Assembly (NCBI GenBank): GCA_000307935.1
Contig: AMWX01000008.1
Location: 1 to 64,000, forward strand
Origin: SAR86 cluster bacterium SAR86E
GTDB lineage: Bacteria; Pseudomonadota; Gammaproteobacteria; Magnimaribacterales; D2472
DNA: 64,000 nt
Reading direction: 5' to 3'
The notes below the pieces were generated by a model. It saw nothing but the letters and a program-made list of their open reading frames with translations, was not told the origin of the DNA and made no database searches. Made by a program: the position numbers and the translations under genes. Positions 19,416-26,912 of the stretch are shown here, piece by piece. The stretch's first letter is position 1; each line of letters begins with the position of its first letter.

Positions 19416-21078
19416 TTAGTTTATTTAGTCCTGCTACAATGGCTTGAAAAGAGGCTTTCACAGTATTGCCATCAATGCCAGCTCCCCACTCATTTTTACC
19501 TTCAAGAGTTAATTCAATAAATGCAGCAGCTTTTGCGTCAGCACCCGAGGTAACTGAATGTTGGTGGTAATCAGACACAGTAATTGAGGTTGCAAAATGA
19601 TTGTTGACCGCAGATACAAAAGCTTCAATAGGACCCCCACCAATACCTGAAAGATTAACTTCATCTTTCTTATCTTTTAATGTAATTTCCACTTTATCTG
19701 AAGTAATTCCAGAGGAATCCTCTGTTGAGGAAAGAGCATAATTAATTAATTCGAGTTTTCCTGTAAAACTAATATAGTTTTTTTCAAATACCTTCCATAT
19801 ATCTCTGGACATGACCTCTTTACCAGTTTCATCTGCAACCTTTTGAACTTTTTCACTCAGATTAATTTGCAGCCTTCGTGGAAGTGATACCCCATGATCT
19901 TTTTCAAGAATAAATGCTATTCCACCTTTGCCTGACTGTGAATTGATTCTTACAACTGCCTCATAGGATCTTCCAAGATCGGCTGGATCAATTGGTAAAT
20001 AAGGGACCTCCCATTCTGGCTTATTAGATTTTTCGAGGGCGTTTAAGCCTTTTTTGATTGCATCTTGATGAGATCCAGAAAAAGCTGTAAACACAAGATC
20101 TCCTGCATAAGGGTGCCTTGGGTGAACCGGAAGCTGATTACAATACTCAACCTCTCTTATGACCGCGTTAATATCTGAGAAATTAAGTTCTGGATCTATT
20201 CCTTGAGTGAGTAGATTGAGAGCAATTGTTACTATGTCAACGTTACCGGTTCTCTCACCATTCCCAAATAAAGTGCCTTCAACCCTATCAGCACCAGCCA
20301 TGAGACCAAACTCAGAGGCTGCAACTGCCGTTCCACGATCATTATGAGGATGCAATGAGAGACAAATATTCTCACGATTTTTTAAGTTTTCATTCATCCA
20401 CTCTATCTGATCACCGTAGATATTTGGCGTCGCCATCTCCACAGTTGCGGGAAGATTGATGATGATTTGTTCAGATGAAACATCTTTGAGGATATCTACC
20501 ACAGCATCACAAACCTCTGCAGCATAATCAAGTTCAGTGCCAGTAAAACTTTCCGGAGAGTATTCAAAAGACCATTTTGTTTCGGCATTAGCCAATGCTA
20601 GTTTTTTAACCAGCAACGCCCCATCTGTTGCTATTTTTTTTATACCTTCTTTGTCTTGATCAAAGACCACCTTTCTCTGCAGGGTAGAAGTTGAGTTATA
20701 AAAATGAACAATAGCTTGAGAGGCACCATTAAGAGACTCAAAAGTCCTTTCAATTATATGATCGCGAGACTGTGTAAGAACTTGTATTGTGACATCTGAA
20801 GGAATCTGTTTTTCCTCTATCAACCATCTCACAAATTCAAAATCTGTTTCAGAGGCTGCAGGAAATCCCACTTCGATTTCTTTAAACCCGAGATCACATA
20901 GAAGTTTAAACATTCGTTTTTTTCTTTCATGACCCATGGGTTCAATCAGGGCTTGATTTCCATCGCGCAGATCAACAGAGCACCACCTGGGCGCTGCTTG
21001 AATAACTTTGTTTGGCCAATTTCTTCCCTGCAAAGGAATCGGCTCAAAAGGTTTGTATTTTTTTATTAAATCTTTCAT
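19408..21078 (-). CDS. leuA: 2-isopropylmalate synthase (type 2)
   Basis: LeuA condenses acetyl-CoA with 2-oxoisovalerate, the first committed step of leucine synthesis. The 556 residues match the long type-2 LeuA found in Pseudomonas and mycobacteria. The TIM-barrel metal and substrate motifs are SVDLRDGNQALIEP near residue 35 and SLHPHNDRGTAVAASE near residue 242, with GNGERTGNVD near residue 275. The C-terminal third is the regulatory domain that senses leucine in this family. It stands alone, with no leuB, leuC or leuD nearby. Its start codon shares bases with the ATG of the divergent gene at 21077. Confidence 0.95.
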   Translation of the reverse strand: MKDLIKKYKPFEPIPLQGRNWPNKVIQAAPRWCSVDLRDGNQALIEPMGHERKKRMFKLLCDLGFKEIEVGFPAASETDFEFVRWLIEEKQIPSDVTIQVLTQSRDHIIERTFESLNGASQAIVHFYNSTSTLQRKVVFDQDKEGIKKIATDGALLVKKLALANAETKWSFEYSPESFTGTELDYAAEVCDAVVDILKDVSSEQIIINLPATVEMATPNIYGDQIEWMNENLKNRENICLSLHPHNDRGTAVAASEFGLMAGADRVEGTLFGNGERTGNVDIVTIALNLLTQGIDPELNFSDINAVIREVEYCNQLPVHPRHPYAGDLVFTAFSGSHQDAIKKGLNALEKSNKPEWEVPYLPIDPADLGRSYEAVVRINSQSGKGGIAFILEKDHGVSLPRRLQINLSEKVQKVADETGKEVMSRDIWKVFEKNYISFTGKLELINYALSSTEDSSGITSDKVEITLKDKKDEVNLSGIGGGPIEAFVSAVNNHFATSITVSDYHQHSVTSGADAKAAAFIELTLEGKNEWGAGIDGNTVKASFQAIVAGLNKLIT

Positions 21079-21526
21079 GATTGCTCTTGTGACGCTATCA
21101 AATAAATCTCAGTATATTCTTTCTAAAATTGGTATCCCTCTATTTGAGGATGCAAAAAATCCTTCTATAAATGATGAAATTAACATCTACTTCTTTCAAA
21201 AGGACAATATTCTAACATTACATGCTAATTCTGTAGATGAATACCCTGAAAAAGAGATAAAGTTACTTGAAGCTATTATTGGAGCAATTCGTGGCCCTAG
21301 CAAGCCAGCCTCTCAAGGGGTTGTAACTGCTTCCTCACAAGAACCCTTTGATCAAAATGATTTTAAAGAATCTTCTGATCTTAAGGCTACATTAGCATTT
21401 TGTGAGTTAGAGAACTTGTTTGACGGGCTGGACTTAATTGTTTCACCGACCCTAAAGGAAATGCTATCAAATCCAGACCTAAAGAGGGAGCTTTGGAGCA
21501 AACTCAAGCCTTTGAAATCAACATAA
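21077..21526 (+). CDS. holD: Probable DNA polymerase III psi subunit
   Basis: HolD (psi) joins the clamp loader to SSB through chi and is one of the fastest evolving replisome subunits. The 149-residue product resembles it in three ways I can see: an N-terminal helix leading to KIGIPLFED, where E. coli psi has QLGITQWSL; a C-terminal block LIVSPTLKEMLSNPDLKRELW, aligning with E. coli VASPALTDLRANPTARAALW; and position directly before rimI, as in the E. coli holD-rimI pair. The track's start at 21008 lies inside leuA. ATG at 21077 is used here, with GTG at 21089 as an alternative. The rest of the sequence is poorly conserved, so the call is moderate. Confidence 0.62.
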   Translation: MIALVTLSNKSQYILSKIGIPLFEDAKNPSINDEINIYFFQKDNILTLHANSVDEYPEKEIKLLEAIIGAIRGPSKPASQGVVTASSQEPFDQNDFKESSDLKATLAFCELENLFDGLDLIVSPTLKEMLSNPDLKRELWSKLKPLKST

Positions 21527-21967
21527 ATGAGTGCTTTGATTAGGCCTGCCAGCATAGATGATGTTTCAGCTATTGTAGAAATAGAAAATAAGACGAATCA
21601 AATGCCGTGGTCAAAAGCACAATTTCTATCCTCAATGGAAGTTGGCCATTATTCAGCAGTTATGCATAAAGAGGATAATATTTTAGGATTCGCTATCTAT
21701 TCCCCAATAATTCCTGAATCACATTTATTAAACATTGCTATTGATCCAGCTCATCAAGGCAAAGGTCTTGGAGATAAACTGCTACAACAAATTATTCTTC
21801 AAAATAAAACAATTGGAGTGAAGATGATTTCCCTTGAGGTGAGAGTTTCTAATTTGCCAGCAATAAATTTATATGAAAAAAGAGGATTTCATAAAGATGC
21901 CATTCGACCAAATTATTATAGCGGCTCTCCAAAAGAGGATGCTCTGCTAATGAGTTTAAAGATTTAG
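21527..21967 (+). CDS. rimI: Ribosomal protein bS18 alanine N-acetyltransferase RimI
   Basis: RimI acetylates the N-terminal alanine of ribosomal protein S18 and is a GNAT-fold cytoplasmic enzyme. The 146 residues give the family length. The acetyl-CoA loop is HQGKGLGDKLL near residue 77, preceded by the strand HLLNIAIDP. The RimI-specific tail LEVRVSNLPAINLYEKRGF followed by RPNYY and the final DALLMSL are all visible. The gene starts directly after the probable holD stop and its end lies 1 bp from the end of the opposite-strand glutathione peroxidase gene. Confidence 0.92.
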   Translation: MSALIRPASIDDVSAIVEIENKTNQMPWSKAQFLSSMEVGHYSAVMHKEDNILGFAIYSPIIPESHLLNIAIDPAHQGKGLGDKLLQQIILQNKTIGVKMISLEVRVSNLPAINLYEKRGFHKDAIRPNYYSGSPKEDALLMSLKI

Positions 21968-21968
21968 G

Positions 21969-22448
21969 TTAGAGAATTTTTTGTAACTCGGATTCAATTG
22001 CTGACTCCCCATCTTTGGGAGCAAATCTTTTAACAACTTTACCGTCTTTGTTAACAAGAAACTTAGTAAAATTCCATTTGACTGCCTCTGTGCCGAGAAT
22101 TCCAGGAGACTCATGCTTGAGATATTTAAATAAAGGGCTGGCATTTGAACCATTAACCTCAATTTTATCAAACATTTTGAATGAGACATTGAATGTAAGA
22201 TCGCAGAATGATTGAATCTCTTCATTGGTTCCAGCTTCTTGGGCACCAAATTGATTGCACGGAAAGCCCAGCACCTCCAATCCTTGATCTCTATATTTTT
22301 CATAGAGACTTTGCAGGTCTTTGTATTGAGGAGTAAACCCACATTTACTAGCTACATTCACAATTAATAGTGTTTTTCCTTGATAGTTACTTAAATCCAC
22401 TGAATTTAATTCAATGTCTTTAACGCTAATGTTGTATAACTCACTCAT
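21969..22448 (-). CDS. Glutathione peroxidase (BtuE/GPx family, cysteine form)
   Basis: This 159-residue thioredoxin-fold peroxidase reduces hydrogen peroxide and lipid hydroperoxides using glutathione or thioredoxin. The peroxidatic residue is Cys36 in NVASKCGFTPQY, with no selenocysteine. The partner residues appear in GFPCNQFGAQEAG (Gln) and KWNFTKFLV (Trp-Asn). A second Cys near residue 64 in GFPCNQF and another in QSFCDLTF are candidates for a resolving residue, as in thioredoxin-dependent bacterial members. A strong ribosome binding site (AGGAG) sits upstream of the ATG, and a TATAAT is visible on this strand 25-30 bases from the start. Confidence 0.94.
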   Translation of the reverse strand: MSELYNISVKDIELNSVDLSNYQGKTLLIVNVASKCGFTPQYKDLQSLYEKYRDQGLEVLGFPCNQFGAQEAGTNEEIQSFCDLTFNVSFKMFDKIEVNGSNASPLFKYLKHESPGILGTEAVKWNFTKFLVNKDGKVVKRFAPKDGESAIESELQKIL

Positions 22449-22473
22449 GCAGAACTCCTAATTTTGAATTTAG

Positions 22474-22479
22474 ATTATA
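22474..22479 (-). promoter_or_regulatory. -10 element for glutathione peroxidase gene
   Basis: A perfect TATAAT on the minus strand in the 57-bp divergent gap would place the transcript start about 19 bases before the ATG, leaving room for the AGGAG ribosome binding site. No good -35 match is seen at 16-18 bp, so the promoter may depend on an activator. Confidence 0.42.
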
Positions 22480-22493
22480 CAGAATAAAACAAA

Positions 22494-22499
22494 TATAAT
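22494..22499 (+). promoter_or_regulatory. -10 element giving a leaderless start for the acetyltransferase-foldase gene
   Basis: A perfect TATAAT ends exactly six bases before the ATG at 22506, so transcription would begin at or within a base of the start codon. No Shine-Dalgarno sequence fits between them. The -35 region is weak. Confidence 0.5.
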
Positions 22500-22505
22500 C
22501 ATCGG

Positions 22506-23807
22506 ATGGAAATTAAATGGAAATCGTACTCCGCGCTAACAAAAGATGAATTATATGCATTGCTCAATCTTCGTCAGCAAGTTTTTGTTGTTGAGCAGGA
22601 TTGCCCATTTATTGATGCTGATTTTAAAGATCAAGATTGTGATCATTTGCTCGCCTATCAAAACAATGAGCTGGTGGGTTACCTAAGAGTTGCAAAGCCT
22701 GGAAAACGTTACGAAGGGCCAGAAATTGGTAGAGTATTAACTGCTGAAAAGATTAGAAGAGAAGGCGCTGGAAAGATTTTAACTCAGGAGGCCATTGAGT
22801 TTTGTGCATCTAAATACTCAAACTATGAGATAGGTTTATCTGCGCAATACAGACTTCTAAATTTCTATCAGAGTTTTGGTTTTGTTCCTCAGGGAGAGGT
22901 ATATCTAGAGGATGATATAGAGCATATCAAGATGACCTTGACCCCAACATCAAATCACAAAAATTTTTTTCAATGGAGGCTTGGAATTCATCCATTGCTT
23001 ATTTTGGGTGGAGTCATCTCCATTGGAATTATAGGCTCAAGTTTTGTAAAAGAGATTGATGTCTCTCAGCTAAATTGGGTTGCTAAAATTGATGAGAGGG
23101 CAATTTCAAAAGAAAAGTATGAGATTTATTTAGAATCAATTGCTCAATCAAGGAAAACCGGATTAATAGACTCAGATCCAGATAACATCCTTGAAAGAAT
23201 GATCGATGAGGAGTTGTTGATTCAGCGAGGGATTGATCTTGGAATGATTGAGAATGATACCGAGATTAGAAGCACAATTATTCAAAAAATGATTGGCTCA
23301 ATTATTGCTGAGACAAATGATTTACGCATTTCGAGGCAAGATCTTGAAGACTTCTATTCAGTGAATAAAGATTTGTTTACACCGAGCCCTAAGCTGCAAC
23401 TTTTAAAGCTAAGTTTTAAGAGCAATCAAACGATTGCTGGTAATCAAGCTAGAGACTTGCTTATTGAAGGTGATCTTGCTGCTGCAAAACAGCTTGCTGA
23501 AAATGAAGTTATTAGCCTCCCTAATGTTTTGCTGCCGGCAATGAAAATTAGGGAATACATTGGGCCATCTCTCACTCAGATTGCATTGAGCCTGGAGGAA
23601 GGCGAGGTGAGTGAGCTTATAGAGCTTGATGGAAATTTTCATTTATTAGTACCGCTGCAAAAAATTATATCCAGCGCGCCTGAATTTAATGATGTCTATC
23701 AACAAGTGGAGTCTGAATTTATTCGATCCAAAGGGGAGGAGCTGTTAGACGAATATTTAGAGGACTTAAGAAATTGGTATGACGTTGTTAAGGCAAATGA
23801 CCTCTAA
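22506..23807 (+). CDS. Fusion of ElaA-like N-acetyltransferase and membrane-anchored SurA/PpiC-type foldase
   Basis: Residues 1-148 form a complete ElaA-type GNAT domain: WKSYSALTKDELYALLNLRQ at the start, VVEQDCPFIDAD, the CoA loop RREGAGK at 84-90 and FYQSFGFVPQGEVYLEDDI at the end. Residues 162-181 are a single membrane helix (HPLLILGGVISIGIIG). The remaining 250 residues resemble the N-terminal chaperone region and parvulin-like part of SurA/PpiC foldases, with a helical stretch ILERMIDEELLIQRGIDLGMI also seen in the separate foldase at 50803-51603. Predicted topology puts the acetyltransferase in the cytoplasm and the foldase in the periplasm. ElaA and such foldases are normally separate proteins. 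The hupE-like gene follows with overlap, as for the other foldase. Confidence 0.8.
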   Translation: MEIKWKSYSALTKDELYALLNLRQQVFVVEQDCPFIDADFKDQDCDHLLAYQNNELVGYLRVAKPGKRYEGPEIGRVLTAEKIRREGAGKILTQEAIEFCASKYSNYEIGLSAQYRLLNFYQSFGFVPQGEVYLEDDIEHIKMTLTPTSNHKNFFQWRLGIHPLLILGGVISIGIIGSSFVKEIDVSQLNWVAKIDERAISKEKYEIYLESIAQSRKTGLIDSDPDNILERMIDEELLIQRGIDLGMIENDTEIRSTIIQKMIGSIIAETNDLRISRQDLEDFYSVNKDLFTPSPKLQLLKLSFKSNQTIAGNQARDLLIEGDLAAAKQLAENEVISLPNVLLPAMKIREYIGPSLTQIALSLEEGEVSELIELDGNFHLLVPLQKIISSAPEFNDVYQQVESEFIRSKGEELLDEYLEDLRNWYDVVKANDL

Positions 23808-24984
23808 AAAACTTTTACTTTTATTTATCTTTCAGCTTTTGTTGCCGCTGGAAGCCCATAATCGTAGCGAATCTTACTCAAAGTTTCAGTTTCTCAATCT
23901 TGAAAGTGGAGTTGAGGTAAGGATCACGGGAACCATTAAGAGGGGTATTTTTGAAGCTTTAAATCCAGGCAAAAAATTTCAATCATATGAAGATTTTACA
24001 AACTATTTAGACGATGCAATTATTCTTGGAGATAAATGTAAGCTAAATCAATCAGTAGAGTTCAATGAAAATAATGCAGCTGGCGTTTTAAAATTCTATT
24101 GGGATTTTAAGTGCTCAACATTACCATCCAATGTCTCAATTTCTTTGTTTCAAGACCTAGGCGTTACTCATACCCATATTGCTAGGGGAGTCATTGATGG
24201 CGAAACCATTCCTGAATTTATGTTCGCAAGTCAAACCGATGTTTGGCAGATTAATGCTTTATCTCAACCTAACACAAATCAAAGCTCCTATTGGGGCTAT
24301 TTAATTTCAGGAATCGAGCATATTCTAAGTGGCTTGGATCATCTAGCATTTTTGCTAGGCCTCATTCTGCTATATCAAGGTAGAAACCTCGTTATTGCCA
24401 TTACTGGGTTTACTATCGGACATAGCTTAACCCTTGGTCTTGGTGCTATGAATGTTTTAAGAGTGCATTCAGAGATGGTTGAGATTTTAATAGGATTTTC
24501 AATCTTACTTTTAGCTGTTGAAAAGTTTTTCAAGCATCATTATGAATTTGACAAGGGAATGAAACATTTGATCTTTGCATCTATTGCATTATTTCCATTA
24601 GCGTTATTTGGAGTTCTAGAACCTCTACTAGTATTAGGCTTAGCATTATTTTTAACCATTTATTTAAGTCTGACGTATCATTATTCTTCGCCATGGATCC
24701 CCTTGATGATTACTGTATTTTTTGGATTAATTCATGGACTGGGATTTGCCTCATCAATTGCAGAAGTAGGCATTCCTCAGGATCGATTGTGGCAGATAAT
24801 CTTAAGCTTCAATCTTGGAGTTGAATTGGGTCAGTTAGCAGTAGCTTTTGGAATACTCGGTTTATTTGCATTAGCAAAACGTTATTTTTCTCAGTCTTAT
24901 TTCAGTTCTATTCATAACATTACGGGTGCTGTAGTATTCTCTATGGGAACTTTTTGGTTTGTTACCAGGGCGATGGGAATATGA
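23797..24984 (+). CDS. HupE/UreJ-family membrane protein (copy 1)
   Basis: The 395-residue protein has a signal peptide (KKLLLLFIFQLLLPLEA), a periplasmic domain of about 130 residues and then about seven membrane helices. The membrane part has the HupE/UreJ metal-type motif HILSGLDH (H-x5-D-H) in the first helix, GHSLTLGL, IHGLGFAS and NLGVELGQ. HupE and UreJ are linked to nickel uptake for hydrogenase and urease; neither enzyme is encoded here, so the cargo is unknown. The track's ATG at 23779 is possible, but the ATG at 23797 starts directly at the signal peptide and overlaps the upstream gene by only 11 bp. A paralogue lies at 49850-50803, also after a foldase gene. Confidence 0.85.
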   Translation: MTSKKLLLLFIFQLLLPLEAHNRSESYSKFQFLNLESGVEVRITGTIKRGIFEALNPGKKFQSYEDFTNYLDDAIILGDKCKLNQSVEFNENNAAGVLKFYWDFKCSTLPSNVSISLFQDLGVTHTHIARGVIDGETIPEFMFASQTDVWQINALSQPNTNQSSYWGYLISGIEHILSGLDHLAFLLGLILLYQGRNLVIAITGFTIGHSLTLGLGAMNVLRVHSEMVEILIGFSILLLAVEKFFKHHYEFDKGMKHLIFASIALFPLALFGVLEPLLVLGLALFLTIYLSLTYHYSSPWIPLMITVFFGLIHGLGFASSIAEVGIPQDRLWQIILSFNLGVELGQLAVAFGILGLFALAKRYFSQSYFSSIHNITGAVVFSMGTFWFVTRAMGI

Positions 24985-25850
24985 AATTTGCAATACCTCT
25001 ATCAATGCTACCAATGGACGAAATAAAACCATTGGGTATAGCCGCTGATGAGATTGGGTACGATTTCCTTGCTATCTCAGATCATTTAATTCATCCAGAA
25101 AATTTTTCAGTTCCTTATCCATACACTGATGATGGAAGTGTGAGGTGGGAACAGGGCACCGATTGGCCAGACCCTATCAATTCATTATCTTTTCTTGCTG
25201 GGGCTACAAAAAATATTAGATTCTATACTAGTGTCTATGTTCTTCCGGCTAGAAATCCACTAAGAGCAGCCAAAGAAGTGTCTACTCTCGATGCAGTTTC
25301 CAATGGAAGGTTTGACTTGGGAATAGGCATGGGATGGATGCCAGAAGAATTTGAAGCAGGCGGTCAAGAGTTTCGACGCAGAGGAGCCCGAGCTGATGAA
25401 ATGCTTGAAATTATGAAATTGCTTTGGTCTGGAGAGATGGTTGAGTTCAAAGGCCAATTTTTTAATTTCAAAAAATTAGAGATGCTGCCTGCGCCAAAAA
25501 AAGATATTCCTATCTATGTTGGCGGCTTTTCAGAGCCAGCTCTCAATAGGGCGGCAAGGCATGATGGCTGGATTTCAGATATGCATAGTTTGAGTGAGCT
25601 CGAAGCCTTGATAACAAAATTAAAAGAGAAAAAACAAGGATTACCCCATAAAGAAAATTATGAATATATTTGCTTTAGTTGCTGGGATGCTTTTAGTCTT
25701 GAGGGTTTTGGGCAAATGAAAAATTTAGGTGTCACAACCATGACCACATACCCCTGGATGCTATATGGGGCTATGAATGATGCGCCTCTAGAGCAAAAGA
25801 TCGAGGGCATGGAAAAATTTTATAATGAAATTATTTGTAAATTGAAATAG
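24981..25850 (+). CDS. LLM-class flavin-dependent oxidoreductase
   Basis: The product belongs to the bacterial luciferase-like monooxygenase superfamily, TIM barrels that use reduced FMN or F420. With the ATG at 24981, overlapping the hupE stop as ATGA, it has 289 residues. Visible features are the N-terminal KFAIPLSMLPMDEIKPLGIAADE strand-helix unit, SLSFLAGATKNIRFYTSVYVLP near residue 70, GRFDLGIGMGWMPEEFEAGG near residue 105 and LPAPKKDIPIYVGGFSEPALNRAARHDGW near residue 165. It most resembles the subfamily annotated as F420-dependent, but no F420 synthesis gene is seen and FMN is equally possible. The substrate is unknown. Confidence 0.85.
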   Translation: MKFAIPLSMLPMDEIKPLGIAADEIGYDFLAISDHLIHPENFSVPYPYTDDGSVRWEQGTDWPDPINSLSFLAGATKNIRFYTSVYVLPARNPLRAAKEVSTLDAVSNGRFDLGIGMGWMPEEFEAGGQEFRRRGARADEMLEIMKLLWSGEMVEFKGQFFNFKKLEMLPAPKKDIPIYVGGFSEPALNRAARHDGWISDMHSLSELEALITKLKEKKQGLPHKENYEYICFSCWDAFSLEGFGQMKNLGVTTMTTYPWMLYGAMNDAPLEQKIEGMEKFYNEIICKLK

Positions 25851-25892
25851 CAATTGATCCGATACTAATCACCACTCCCATTAGCCTATAGT

Positions 25893-25901
25893 TGTTATAA
25901 T
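25893..25901 (+). promoter_or_regulatory. Extended -10 promoter for the ast operon, leaderless
   Basis: The sequence TGTTATAAT is a perfect extended -10 element (TGn plus TATAAT). Its last base lies six bases before the astA ATG at 25908, so the mRNA would start at the initiation codon. There is no -35 match, which extended -10 promoters can do without, and no ribosome binding site. Confidence 0.55.
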
Positions 25902-25907
25902 GACTTT

Positions 25908-26912
25908 ATGAAAGTTGCAAGGCTTGTAAAAAATTCAGACTTTAAAAGTGTTGAGCATTTGGTCAAGCACTCTGGCAAGGGCATGACGACCATGCCAAAA
26001 ACATCTAATGAGATTCAAGAAAGGATTTTGTGGTCAGAAAAATCTCGAAATAAAAAAACCAAGAAACCAAATCAAGATAGTTATTTATTTGTGCTTGAAG
26101 ACAATGGCCGCATAGTTGGGTTATCAGCTATTTATACCTCTGTTTCACTGAAGAAGCCTTCAGTTTTTTTTAAGAAGTCTATCTCACAGCTTGAATCTAA
26201 ATCTCTCAATTTCACCAAGGACTTAGATGTGCTTTCTCTTCATCTTTGCAAGCAGCCATATTCCGAGCTAGGAACTTTATTTCTCAAGCCAGCTTTCAGG
26301 GGGAAGGGCCGAGGTTCACTTCTTTCTTTTTCTAGATTCATATTTATGTCTGCGCATCAACAACGATTTGATCCAAAGCTGTTTGTTGAAATTAGAGGAT
26401 TTAAAAATGCTAAAGACGAGTCTTATTTTTGGAATTCATTTAGTAAAACTTTCTTTAATCTTGATTTTTTTAAAGCCGATGAAATTAGTTACATAGATAA
26501 TCATTTTATTATGGAATCTATTCCCAAATATCCATTTATCATCGAACATATGCCAAAAAAAGTACAAAGAGTTATTGGCAAACCTCATCCTAATGCCATG
26601 CCGGCATATTCACTGTTGAGAAAACAAAACTTTAGACCTAATGGTTTGATCGACGTTTTAGATGGAGGGCCATGCTTGGAGGCAAAAATTAAAGACATTC
26701 CCTTGGTTAAATCTGCACAGTTATTTCCTATTGTGATCAAAAGAAATATTAACTTTGATCGTTTTGGCTTTATTGCAAATCCATCCATTGATGATTTTGC
26801 TGTGGTCAAAGAAAATTATGCTTTTGATAAAGATAAAAAGGAGCTTTTCATCTCAGCCAAAGTAGCAAAAGCTTTGAATTTAAAGCCAGGCTCTCTAGCA
26901 CAGGTCAACTAA
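25908..26912 (+). CDS. astA: Arginine N-succinyltransferase
   Basis: AstA transfers succinate from succinyl-CoA to arginine, opening the ammonia-producing AST pathway that lets a cell use arginine as a nitrogen and carbon source. The 334-residue protein has the AstA-type GNAT features: an N-terminal RLVKNSDFKSVEHLVKHSG, a GMTTMP segment, the ELGTLFLKPAFRGKGRGSLLS CoA-binding region near residue 125 and the C-terminal GPCLEAKIKDIPLVKSA. It overlaps astD by one base. The order astA-astD-astB followed by a regulator suggests one operon. Some proteobacteria encode paired AstA subunits; only one is seen here. Confidence 0.94.
   Translation: MKVARLVKNSDFKSVEHLVKHSGKGMTTMPKTSNEIQERILWSEKSRNKKTKKPNQDSYLFVLEDNGRIVGLSAIYTSVSLKKPSVFFKKSISQLESKSLNFTKDLDVLSLHLCKQPYSELGTLFLKPAFRGKGRGSLLSFSRFIFMSAHQQRFDPKLFVEIRGFKNAKDESYFWNSFSKTFFNLDFFKADEISYIDNHFIMESIPKYPFIIEHMPKKVQRVIGKPHPNAMPAYSLLRKQNFRPNGLIDVLDGGPCLEAKIKDIPLVKSAQLFPIVIKRNINFDRFGFIANPSIDDFAVVKENYAFDKDKKELFISAKVAKALNLKPGSLAQVN

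Noticed and set aside
21956-22342. Minus-strand 128-residue ORF
   Set aside because: It is an alternative frame across the glutathione peroxidase gene, whose motifs and ribosome binding site are clear.
23797-24984. Hydrogenase or urease nickel uptake system
   Set aside because: HupE/UreJ-like membrane proteins are present twice, but no hydrogenase or urease structural or accessory gene lies in the window.
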